From the NCBI GenBank assembly GCA_021793335.1, contig JAJYSW010000180.1, positions 1 through 6,818 on the forward strand: 6,818 nucleotides of DNA, given 5' to 3'. The notes beneath the pieces are model-generated. The model was given only the letters and a program-made list of their open reading frames with translations, did not search any database and was not told where the DNA came from. Shown here piece by piece: positions 1-6,818 of this stretch (positions are counted from its first letter, which is position 1; every line of letters starts with the position of its first letter). This DNA is from Actinomycetes bacterium. GTDB lineage: Bacteria > Actinomycetota > Actinomycetes > Mycobacteriales > Micromonosporaceae. The position numbers and the translations under genes are program-made.

Positions 1-191
1 ATTCGGGACCGCTCCTCGGCATCGAGGACGCCTCGACCGACGGCGGCACGGCACTCGTCCAGCGGGAACCCACCGGCGAAAGCCACCGGCAGCGGCAGTG
101 CACCTACTCCGGCAACGGCTGCTACCGGCTCGCGAACCGCAACTCGGGGCTCGCCCGCGACATCTGGGAATGGAACGACCCGCCCAGGTGA
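1..191 (+). CDS. C-terminal fragment of a ricin-type beta-trefoil lectin domain protein (5' end off window)
   Basis: Reading from base 3, an open frame gives 62 residues ending at TGA 189-191. The segment YRLANRNSG (visible residues 41-49) followed by LARDIW matches the 'YrLvNrnSGkaLDvw' signature that opens repeats of actinobacterial RicinB-type carbohydrate-binding domains. The preceding DGGTALVQ resembles the end of an earlier repeat. Two cysteines (visible 33 and 40) flank the repeat boundary. Such domains bind glycans and usually sit at the C terminus of secreted glycosidases, proteases or other exoproteins; the catalytic part, if any, lies to the left. The last repeat looks short: the protein stops about 12 residues after LARDIW, where family members normally continue through another Q-x-W turn. 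No lectin-like continuation was recognised in the other two frames after the stop. The family call rests on one short motif, so confidence is moderate. Confidence 0.5.
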   Translation, partial: SGPLLGIEDASTDGGTALVQREPTGESHRQRQCTYSGNGCYRLANRNSGLARDIWEWNDPPR

Positions 192-213
192 CCACCGCCG
201 GTGGGACCGTCAC
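188..213 (+). terminator. weak hairpin overlapping the stop of the lectin gene
   Basis: GTGAC (188-192) can pair with GTCAC (209-213), and inside it CACC (193-196) pairs with GGTG (200-203) around a GCC loop, leaving a five-base bulge at 204-208. There is no T-tract, as is common for actinobacterial terminators. The location at the stop codon of the lectin gene suggests transcription termination, but the bulge makes the structure modest. Confidence 0.22.
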
Positions 214-469
214 GCTCCGCAACCGGTGCTCCGCGCTCCGCCCGGCCGTCCGGGAGGGCGCGAGCGACCCGGGCGAACGCGTCAGCCGGGACCTGCCTTC
301 CGCGGACGCTCACCGACTTCCCGAGCGACCGCGGGACTGTGCTCGCGGCGGTCCGCCGAGCCTCCGAGAGCACAGTCCCGCGCCCCGCCGAACGCGCCGG
401 ACCCCTTCCGTGACGAAGCCCCCATAGCGCTTCATCCGTCCCTCGTGAGTTGGGATAGCGGCCCGACCT
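192..469. other. gene-free spacer between the lectin gene and the SNF2 gene
   Basis: About 278 bp with no credible gene. The open frames crossing it have arginine- and proline-rich translations without family resemblance and look like GC-driven artefacts. It holds a weak hairpin at its left end, a strong inverted repeat at 330-382, and presumably the SNF2 promoter near its right end. A possible -10-like TAGCGG lies at 456-461, eight bases before the GTG start. I could not find a convincing -35 partner, so no promoter feature is called. Confidence 0.6.
330..382. repeat. 15-bp perfect inverted repeat (large stem-loop)
   Basis: CGCGGGACTGTGCTC (330-344) is exactly complementary to GAGCACAGTCCCGCG (368-382), giving a 15-bp stem. 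The 23-base interior is itself palindromic: CGGCGG (346-351) faces CCGCCG (353-358). The element is roughly 140 bp after the lectin stop and 90 bp before the SNF2 start, with no T-tract on either side. The simplest reading is a factor-independent terminator for the upstream gene insulating the SNF2 operon. A protein-binding site or a structured 5' leader element are alternatives. The symmetry is seen directly; the role is inferred. Confidence 0.6.
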
Positions 470-2415
<1,946 letters not shown>

Positions 2416-2419
<4 letters not shown>

Positions 2420-2991
2420 GCGACCCGTACGGCAAGACCTGGTGGGGACGCAAATGGTGGCGCGCCCTGGAGACCATCGGCCTGAACTACCCCGACCAGC
2501 GCATCGTCAAGGGTCGCGCCCTGGCCGGGCAGGGCGCGGTCGCGGACCTGTCCATCGAACCGGGCGTCGTATCGGGCCGTGTGGCCGACACCGCCGGCGT
2601 CTTCGAGGCCGCCATCCGCATCCCCGTCTACGACACCTCGACGTGGACCGAGGGCATGACGGCCCTGTCGCTGTCCCCCTCGTCCGTGGCGGGCCTGCTC
2701 GCCGGGCGACTGCCCAAACGCATCGACGACGTCCTGGCCGGAGCCGGCATGCGGCTGCTGCCCAAGAAATACGTGACCGAGCCGCACAACCGCATCACCA
2801 CCTCCTGCGGCTGCGCCGACAACCGTGAAGTGTGCGCCCACATCATGGCCGTGTCCCTGGTCAGCGCCGCGAAGATGGACCAGGACCCGTGGCTGGTGCT
2901 GCTGCTGCGAGGCGGCCCGACCGGGGACCTCGCCGGAAGGCTGCGCGCCGCCCGCCTCGCCAGCATGAGCGCCGCCGAGCCGGTCGACTGA
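2416..2991 (+). CDS. SWIM zinc-finger protein, partner of the SNF2 ATPase
   Basis: A 191-residue soluble protein. It opens with the tryptophan-rich KTWWGRKWWRALE (7-19), continues through a segment typical of bacterial SWIM proteins (VKGRALAGQGAV, then DLSIEPG and VSGRV), and carries the SWIM zinc site as C131-x-C133-x6-C140-x-H142 (CGCADNREVCAH), all four ligands present. A DPWLVLLLRG segment (158-166) follows, as is usual after the finger in this family. SWIM domains are predicted to bind DNA or protein and are known to occur beside, or fused to, SNF2 ATPases. The start ATG lies in the ATGA that also ends the SNF2 gene, implying translational coupling and roughly matched production. The C terminus is short: many relatives extend well beyond this length. 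The domain call is firm; the biological process is unknown. Confidence 0.92.
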
Positions 2992-2996
2992 CCGGC
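2979..2996. terminator. GC-rich hairpin spanning the SWIM gene stop codon
   Basis: GCCGGTC (2979-2985) pairs perfectly with GACCGGC (2990-2996) around a GACT loop, so the TGA stop (2989-2991) sits in the structure. Only 32 bp separate this stop from the stop of the convergent HAD gene, so the hairpin is the best candidate for a terminator serving one or both directions. No T-tract follows on either strand. Termination is inferred from structure and position. Confidence 0.42.
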
Positions 2997-3023
2997 GGGC
3001 GGGCCCCTGCACCGAACGCGGCG

Positions 3024-3689
3024 CTACGCGGCCGTGAACGGCAGACGCACTTCGAGGCCGGGGCCGCCGCGGACCACCCGCACGCCCCGCAGGTCCGGCA
3101 CTCGCGCCAGGCCCTCGGCCGCCGGACCGTCGTGGTCGCCGACCACGACCGGAACCGTCCCCGCGGCGAGCGCGGACCGCAGCCCGGCCTCGGCGTCCTC
3201 GAAGACCACCGCCGAGGCCGCGTCCACACCGAGCGCCTCGGCCGCCATCAGGTACGGCTGGGGATGCGGTTTGCCGTCGGTGACGTCATCGGCCGCCACC
3301 AGCACCTTCGGGTGCGGCAGGCCCGTCACGGACATGCGCTTGACCGTCAGGGCGCGCGTCGCCGACGTCACCACCGCCCACCGGGCCGGATCGAGCGACT
3401 CCAGCAGCGCTTTCGCGCCCGGCACCTCGACGATGCCGTCGGTCCGATCGATCTCCTCGGCTTCGATCCGTGCGGCCTCCTCGGCCACGTCCAGGCCCGG
3501 CGGCGCGAACATCGCGACCACCTCGATCGTCGGACGCCCGTGCGCGACCGACAGGATCGCGTCCGCATCCCTCCCGTGCCGGTCGGCGAACCGGTTCCAG
3601 GCCCGCACCACCGACGTCGTCGAGTCGACGATCGTTCCGTCCATGTCGAACAAGAGCACCTCGGCGGACAACTCGACCGCAGCTTCCAT
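3024..3689 (-). CDS. HAD-superfamily phosphatase (subfamily IA, sugar or glycerol phosphatase-like)
   Basis: A 221-residue cytoplasmic HAD hydrolase. Motif I is FDMDGT with nucleophile D15 and acid/base D17; motif II is VVTSATRA with T108/S109; motif III is K140 in DGKPHPQPYL; motif IV is VVFEDAEAG with E164-D165. The cap region between motifs I and II (about 24-95) contains AHGRPTIEVVAMFAP. The whole pattern resembles the group of yeast glycerol-phosphate phosphatase and E. coli HxpA (YfbT), so the substrate is probably a small phosphorylated sugar, polyol or glycerol phosphate; the exact one cannot be read from sequence. ATG 3689 was chosen because it places motif I at the usual distance and has AGGTG five bases upstream; a TTG at 3725 would add 12 atypical residues. 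It converges on the SWIM gene and diverges from the acetyltransferase. Confidence 0.9.
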   Translation of the reverse strand: MEAAVELSAEVLLFDMDGTIVDSTTSVVRAWNRFADRHGRDADAILSVAHGRPTIEVVAMFAPPGLDVAEEAARIEAEEIDRTDGIVEVPGAKALLESLDPARWAVVTSATRALTVKRMSVTGLPHPKVLVAADDVTDGKPHPQPYLMAAEALGVDAASAVVFEDAEAGLRSALAAGTVPVVVGDHDGPAAEGLARVPDLRGVRVVRGGPGLEVRLPFTAA

Positions 3690-3694
3690 GTGAA

Positions 3695-3699
3695 CACCT
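3695..3699 (-). promoter_or_regulatory. ribosome-binding site deciding the HAD gene start
   Basis: On the minus strand AGGTG lies five bases before ATG 3689, with a second purine-rich GAGAGG (3702-3707) slightly further upstream. This supports ATG 3689 over the upstream TTG at 3725. Confidence 0.5.
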
Positions 3700-3715
3700 G
3701 ACCTCTCGGCCCGCA

Positions 3716-3744
3716 ACGGTACCAACCGAACGTGAACACGTGAC
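3716..3744 (-). promoter_or_regulatory. possible promoter of the HAD phosphatase gene
   Basis: On the minus strand TACCGT (3721-3716) fits the TAnnnT pattern of actinobacterial -10 elements. A 17-base spacer leads to GTCACG (3744-3739), a poor -35 that overlaps the second copy of the direct repeat. The predicted transcript would start near 3709 and leave a leader of about 20 bases containing the ribosome-binding site. Predicted by eye only. Confidence 0.28.
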
Positions 3745-3745
3745 C

Positions 3746-3763
3746 CCGCAAACTCGTTTGCGG
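3746..3763. promoter_or_regulatory. 18-bp palindromic operator candidate
   Basis: CCGCAAAC (3746-3753) and GTTTGCGG (3756-3763) are exact inverted repeats around a central TC. The A/T-containing core CAAAC-TC-GTTTG stands out from the GC-rich surroundings. The right arm coincides with the proposed -35 element TTGCGG of the acetyltransferase promoter, so a dimeric repressor bound here would block RNA polymerase. No regulator gene is in the immediate neighbourhood apart from the LuxR-type response regulator. Confidence 0.5.
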
Positions 3764-3786
3764 CCCCGCGGCGGCTCGCTTAGCCT
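3758..3786 (+). promoter_or_regulatory. putative leaderless promoter of the acetyltransferase gene
   Basis: TTGCGG (3758-3763), a 17-base spacer, then TAGCCT (3781-3786, matching TAnnnT). The -10 ends six bases before ATG 3793, which places the expected transcription start on or next to the A of the start codon. There is no Shine-Dalgarno sequence upstream of that ATG, which agrees with a leaderless mRNA, a frequent arrangement in actinobacteria. Confidence 0.5.
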
Positions 3787-3792
3787 CGGTCC

Positions 3793-4410
3793 ATGCCGGA
3801 ACTCATCGCCCCGACCGAACGACTCACCGTCTCCTTCGCCGCGGCCGCCGAGGAGTTCATCGCCGAAGGCCGCGGCTCGCCCGAGGACCAGTCCCTCACC
3901 GGGCAGATGATCCGCGACTACGCCCTGCCCGCCGAAGGAACGAGCTGGGTCCGCGACTACCTCGCCGAGGAGCGCCGGTGGCAGACCCGTCCGCCCGCGG
4001 ACTTCGTCCCCATGACCACGCTGTGGTGGGCCGAGGGCGAGACCTTCCTCGGCCGCATCTCGATCCGCCACCGCCTCAACGAGCGTCTGCGCGAGATCGG
4101 CGGCCACATCGGCTACGACGTCCGCCCCAGCGCCCGCCGCAGGGGCCACGCCACGGCCATGCTCGCCGCAACCCTGCCGCGTGCCGCCGCGCTCGGCATC
4201 GAGCGGGCCCTCATCACCTGCGATATCGGCAATGTCGGCTCCCGCAAGGCCATCGAGCGCAACGGCGGCGTCCTCGAAGACCGGCGCGGCGGGAAACTGC
4301 GCTACCTGACGCCGACCTCGCCCGCGGAGGCCGCGGCGGGCGGCACGCCCGGACGACGCGATGGCGCCCCGGCGAGCGCCCCGGACCTCAATTCCGGCCC
4401 TCGGGGCTGA
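3793..4410 (+). CDS. GNAT-family N-acetyltransferase (COG3981-like)
   Basis: A 205-residue GNAT enzyme that would transfer an acetyl group from acetyl-CoA to an unknown amine. Family features: FLGRISIRHRLN (85-96), IGGHIGYDVRPSARRRGHA (102-120) containing the acetyl-CoA pyrophosphate-binding loop RRRGHA (115-120), CDIGNVGSRKAIERNGG (143-159) with the conserved asparagine/serine pair, and KLRY (168-171). The pattern matches the group annotated as predicted acetyltransferase COG3981. The conserved domain ends near residue 175; the last ~30 residues are alanine-, glycine- and proline-rich, look unstructured, and their coding sequence overlaps the response regulator gene by 23 bp tail to tail. 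Start ATG 3793 gives the usual MPxLIxPTxRL-like opening and fits a leaderless promoter. Substrate unknown; it is divergent from the HAD phosphatase, with which it may share control. Confidence 0.87.
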   Translation: MPELIAPTERLTVSFAAAAEEFIAEGRGSPEDQSLTGQMIRDYALPAEGTSWVRDYLAEERRWQTRPPADFVPMTTLWWAEGETFLGRISIRHRLNERLREIGGHIGYDVRPSARRRGHATAMLAATLPRAAALGIERALITCDIGNVGSRKAIERNGGVLEDRRGGKLRYLTPTSPAEAAAGGTPGRRDGAPASAPDLNSGPRG

Positions 4411-5065
4411 CCAGTCCCGTGTTATAGGCGACGATGACGGCCTGGACGCGGTCGCGCGCCCCGATCTTCGCCAGCACACGGCCCACGTGCGTCTTGACCG
4501 TCGACTCGGCCAAGTGGAACCGTTCGGCGATCTCCGTGTTGTTCCAGCCGCGCCCGATCGCGGTGAGCACCTCGCGCTCCCGCTCGGTCAGCCCGTCGAT
4601 CCTCGCTCCGGCGTCGCCGTTGCCGGCCTCGCCCTCGACGGGGAACTGATCGGCGAACCGGTCGAGCAGCCTGCGGGTCAGCTGTGGCGCGACCACCGCG
4701 TCCCCGGCGGCCACGACCCGGATGCCCGAGAGCAGGTCCTCGGGCCGCGCGTCCTTGACCAGGAAACCGCTCGCCCCGGCGCGCAGCGCCGCGTAGGCGT
4801 ACTCGTCGAGGTCGAATGTGGTCAGCACGAGCACTCGGCTGCGCCCTCCGGCGGCGAGGATCCTCCGGGTCGCCTCGATCCCGTCCATGCCCGGCATGCG
4901 CACGTCCATGAGCACCACATCGGGGCCCAGCTCGGCGGCCTTGCGGACCGCATCGGCGCCGTTATCGGCCTCGCCGAGGACCGCCAGGTCCGGCTGGCTC
5001 TCCACCAGCATGCGAAACCCCATGCGCTGCAACGGGTGATCATCGACGATGAGCAGTGTCGTCAT
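4388..5065 (-). CDS. NarL/LuxR-type response regulator
   Basis: A 225-residue DNA-binding response regulator. The receiver domain (about 1-120) has the acidic pair D8-D9 in LLIVDDHPLQR, phosphoacceptor D54 in VVLMDVRMPG, T82/T83 in VLTTFD and K104 in FLVKD. The output domain (about 158-217) is a LuxR-type helix-turn-helix: LTEREREVL, NTEIAERFHLAESTVKTHV, then LAKIGARDR. When phosphorylated by the kinase encoded just upstream it should bind promoter DNA as a dimer; the adjacent transporter genes are the obvious target candidates. ATG 5065 is preferred because it starts right at the receiver's first strand and has GAGAGGA eight bases upstream; the longer frame from 5167 would add 34 arginine- and proline-rich residues that run back into the kinase gene. 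It is the last gene of the permease-kinase-regulator unit. Confidence 0.93.
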   Translation of the reverse strand: MTTLLIVDDHPLQRMGFRMLVESQPDLAVLGEADNGADAVRKAAELGPDVVLMDVRMPGMDGIEATRRILAAGGRSRVLVLTTFDLDEYAYAALRAGASGFLVKDARPEDLLSGIRVVAAGDAVVAPQLTRRLLDRFADQFPVEGEAGNGDAGARIDGLTEREREVLTAIGRGWNNTEIAERFHLAESTVKTHVGRVLAKIGARDRVQAVIVAYNTGLVSPEGRN

Positions 5066-5073
5066 GCGGTCGG

Positions 5074-5080
5074 TCCTCTC
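5074..5080 (-). promoter_or_regulatory. ribosome-binding site deciding the response regulator start
   Basis: GAGAGGA on the minus strand lies eight bases before ATG 5065, within a longer purine-rich run. It supports the shorter, receiver-starting form of the protein. Confidence 0.6.
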
Positions 5081-5110
5081 TCGGCGGTGTGGAAGAGCCG
5101 GGCCGTGCGT

Positions 5111-5159
5111 CGGCGCCTCCCGGGCCGATTCCCGCGGTCTCAGTCCGGCGCCTCCCGGG
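5111..5159. repeat. 14-bp direct repeat at the end of the kinase gene
   Basis: CGGCGCCTCCCGGG occurs at 5111-5124 and again at 5146-5159, 35 bp apart. The right copy encodes the last residues of the kinase (PREAP) on the minus strand; the left copy lies in the 74-bp gap before the response regulator. It could be a remnant of a small tandem duplication of the gene's 3' end or a chance GC-rich match. Confidence 0.4.
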
Positions 5160-6342
5160 GCAGCCACAGGGCCACTCGCCAGCCCCCCACCGGCTGCGGT
5201 CCGGCCTCCATGGTGCCACCGAAGGCCGCGGCCCGCTCGTGCAGTCCCAGCAGGCCCCGCGGCGTCCCGGCGTCGTCGACGATCGGGCCGGTGTTGGCGA
5301 CGACGACGCCGATGCCGTCATCGCGGTAATCCAGCTCCACCCGCGCCCGCCGCGGACCGGCCACGTGTTTGAGCACATTGGTCAACGCCTCCTGGACGGT
5401 GCGGTAGACCGCCAGCTGCTGGTTCTCCGACAGCTCCCAAGCGGGCCCGGTGACGGCGAACGTCACCGACAGGCCCGCCTCGCGCACGTGGTCCACGAGC
5501 GTCCCCAGCTCCGACAGCCCCGGTTGCGGCATCAGGTCGATCGCCTCGCCGCTCTCCTCGGACCGAAGGACCGACAGCACCCGCCGCAGTTCGCTGAGCG
5601 CCTGACGGCTCGTCGCCCCGATCGCCGTCAACGCCTCCTCGGCCCGTTCGGGCGAGGTCGCGGCCGCGTACGCGCCACCGTCGGCCAAAGCGTTGACGAC
5701 CGCCAGGTTGTGGCCGATGATGTCGTGCATCTCCCGCGCGATCCGTGCACGCTCCGCCTGGACCGCCTCCCGGGCCGCACTGTGCCGCACCGATGCCTGA
5801 TAGTTCCGGCGAGTCCGCACGAACAGGGCCACTGCGAGGATGAAGCAGAAGAAGAACATCGTCTCGAAGAAGTACACCAGGAATTCCATCACCGAATGGG
5901 TCCTGGAGTTCGCCGCGAAGTCCCCGATCGCCGGGGCGACGCCGATCAGCGCGGCCCACCACACCAGCGCCAGCCCTCGCCGCAGCACCACGTTGTACAA
6001 CGCCAGCATGAACGCGAGCGCCCCCGAGGAATCGGTGAGCATGGCGGTCTCACCGGTGAGATTGAGGGCGATCACCGCCGTCGTCGGCGCCAGCTGGCTC
6101 AACAGCACCGCGAACGGATACCGTCGCCGCCAGACCAGCGGCGTCAAGAACGCCGCGGTGATCGCCAACTGCGCCCAGGGGTGCCGCTGCGTCCCGGCGC
6201 TCACCGCCGCCACCGGCGCCATGACGAACACGAGGTACACCAGCAGCGGCATCAGATTCCACAGCAGCGGATGCCGGGAGTCGAACTCCGACATCCGCTG
6301 CCACAGCCCTGGCCTGCGGGAGACGGTCACGGTTGGCGCCAC
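5140..6342 (-). CDS. DesK/NarL-type membrane sensor histidine kinase
   Basis: A 400-residue sensor kinase. The N-terminal half is membrane-embedded, with about six hydrophobic segments (roughly 27-49, 57-71, 76-96, 106-120, 124-140, 153-175) and little extracytoplasmic sequence, suggesting it senses the membrane itself or a partner transporter. The HisKA_3 dimerisation domain has ERARIAREMHDIIGHNLAVV with phosphoacceptor H206. The HATPase domain shows the N box VQEALTNVLKHV (E318, N322) and the glycine loop GLLGLHERAAAFGG (363-376). The usual DxG adenine-binding motif aligns with NTG (350-352) instead. GTG 6342 lies ten bases after the permease stop, with GAGAA seven bases upstream; a GTG four codons later is an alternative. 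Its likely partner is the response regulator encoded 74 bp downstream. The signal is unknown; cell-envelope stress is an inference from the adjacent ABC permease. Confidence 0.9.
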   Translation of the reverse strand: MAPTVTVSRRPGLWQRMSEFDSRHPLLWNLMPLLVYLVFVMAPVAAVSAGTQRHPWAQLAITAAFLTPLVWRRRYPFAVLLSQLAPTTAVIALNLTGETAMLTDSSGALAFMLALYNVVLRRGLALVWWAALIGVAPAIGDFAANSRTHSVMEFLVYFFETMFFFCFILAVALFVRTRRNYQASVRHSAAREAVQAERARIAREMHDIIGHNLAVVNALADGGAYAAATSPERAEEALTAIGATSRQALSELRRVLSVLRSEESGEAIDLMPQPGLSELGTLVDHVREAGLSVTFAVTGPAWELSENQQLAVYRTVQEALTNVLKHVAGPRRARVELDYRDDGIGVVVANTGPIVDDAGTPRGLLGLHERAAAFGGTMEAGPQPVGGWRVALWLPREAPD

Positions 6343-6352
6343 GACGGCATTC

Positions 6353-6818
6353 TCACACGTCCCGGCGCTTGAGGAGCACCGCTGCGAGACCGAACGAGAG
6401 CACCGTCCAGACGCCCATCCAGGCCCACGACTCGCCGAGCGACAGCGTGGCCCACGAGGTGTCGCTCATCGTGAGGGTGTCGACGACGTTGCCCGGCATA
6501 TAAGGCGCGATGTCCCGCGCCCACTGCCACGGCAGCTCCATCATGAGCATCGGCAGCACCAGGATCACACCGACGTAGAAACTGATGGAGCCGGCCGAGT
6601 TGCGCAGGATCGCGCCGACCGCCAGGCCGAGCAGGCCCAGGTAGAGCGCCGTGGCCGCATAGCCCCAGAGGATCCGCAGCACACCCGGGTCCGACAGGGC
6701 GAGGCCGCCGTACGCGCTGTCCGACAGGATCGCCTGCGTGGCATAGAACGTCGCCAATACCAGTGTGGAGTAGACCCCGAGCACGATCCCGCCGAAAGCG
6801 CCGGTCTTGGCCCACAGC
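6353..6818 (-). CDS. ABC-2-type transporter permease, C-terminal part (5' end off window)
   Basis: The frame stays open to the right edge, giving 154 visible residues that end at TGA 6353-6355. Four hydrophobic segments are visible (about 6-31, 47-70, 77-95 and 129-149 of the visible part), followed by a short basic tail, LLKRRDV. The pattern LSDPGVLR, then LGLLGLAVGAILRNSAG, then a segment ending in LPMLM is characteristic of actinobacterial ABC-2 permeases, which export drugs, lantibiotics or lipids with a separate ATPase. The start is not in the window; the GTG at 6784 is internal because clear in-frame hydrophobic sequence (WAKTGAFGGI) precedes it. It lies ten bases before the kinase gene, so the two are co-transcribed; the ATPase gene is expected beyond the right edge. 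Confidence 0.85.
   Translation of the reverse strand, partial: LWAKTGAFGGIVLGVYSTLVLATFYATQAILSDSAYGGLALSDPGVLRILWGYAATALYLGLLGLAVGAILRNSAGSISFYVGVILVLPMLMMELPWQWARDIAPYMPGNVVDTLTMSDTSWATLSLGESWAWMGVWTVLSFGLAAVLLKRRDV

Larger units (their letters stand above)
3690..3745. repeat. near-perfect 14-bp direct repeat at 42-bp spacing in the divergent region
   Basis: GTGAACACCTGACC (3690-3703) and GTGAACACGTGACC (3732-3745) agree at 13 of 14 positions and start 42 bp apart, about four helical turns. The first copy covers the ribosome-binding site of the HAD gene and abuts its start codon. The second covers the likely -35 region of the HAD promoter. This looks like paired operator sites for an unidentified regulator; the repeat is seen, the role inferred. 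Confidence 0.5.

Noticed and set aside
456..461. TAGCGG as a -10 element for the SNF2 gene
   Set aside because: It lacks the final T of the TAnnnT pattern and no credible -35 was found at 16-18 bp, so it is mentioned only as a possibility.
3717..3728. small inverted repeat CGGT-acca-ACCG in the divergent region
   Set aside because: Four-base arms are too short to separate from chance in GC-rich DNA, and it overlaps the proposed -10 of the HAD promoter without clear meaning.
3286..4479. 397-codon - frame spanning parts of the HAD, acetyltransferase and regulator genes
   Set aside because: It crosses three well-supported genes and a divergent promoter region, and has no recognisable domain.
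5056..6372. 438-codon + frame antisense to the histidine kinase
   Set aside because: It is His/Arg/Gln/Pro-rich with no conserved motif, while the opposite strand encodes an intact kinase.

Overview
The window is very GC-rich, with codons mostly ending in G or C and GTG used as a start for some genes. This is typical of a high-GC actinomycete chromosome. The protein families present (SNF2/SWIM pair, DesK-type kinase, ricin-type lectin) fit that assignment. I cannot name a genus; a Micromonosporales or Glycomycetales relative is only a guess.

Layout, left to right. (1) The last 62 residues of a probable ricin-type (beta-trefoil) lectin domain protein, + strand, cut by the left edge. (2) A gene-free spacer of about 280 bp (192-469) dominated by a long perfect inverted repeat. 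(3) A two-gene operon on + : a compact 649-residue SNF2-family DEAD/DEAH ATPase (470-2419) overlapping by ATGA with a 191-residue SWIM zinc-finger protein (2416-2991). A GC-rich hairpin sits across the SWIM stop codon. (4) A convergent HAD-superfamily phosphatase on - (3024-3689). (5) A compact divergent control region (3690-3792) with a near-perfect 14-bp direct repeat at 42-bp spacing, an 18-bp palindrome and a probable leaderless promoter. (6) A GNAT-family acetyltransferase on + (3793-4410), whose 3' end overlaps the next gene tail to tail. (7) A three-gene - strand unit, in transcription order: the C-terminal part of an ABC-2-type permease (cut by the right edge), a DesK/NarL-type membrane histidine kinase, and a LuxR-type response regulator.

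How they work together. The ATPase and SWIM protein are translationally coupled and almost certainly act together on nucleic acid; the process is not established. The permease, kinase and regulator form a common actinobacterial arrangement in which a two-component system senses membrane or cell-envelope stress and controls an adjacent ABC exporter; the ATPase partner would lie beyond the right edge. The HAD phosphatase and the acetyltransferase share a divergent promoter region and may be co-regulated by an unidentified repressor.

No mobile element, CRISPR array, tRNA or rRNA was seen. The best candidates for something under-described are the compact SNF2/SWIM pair and the operator-like divergent region. 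Neither is proven to be a new system.
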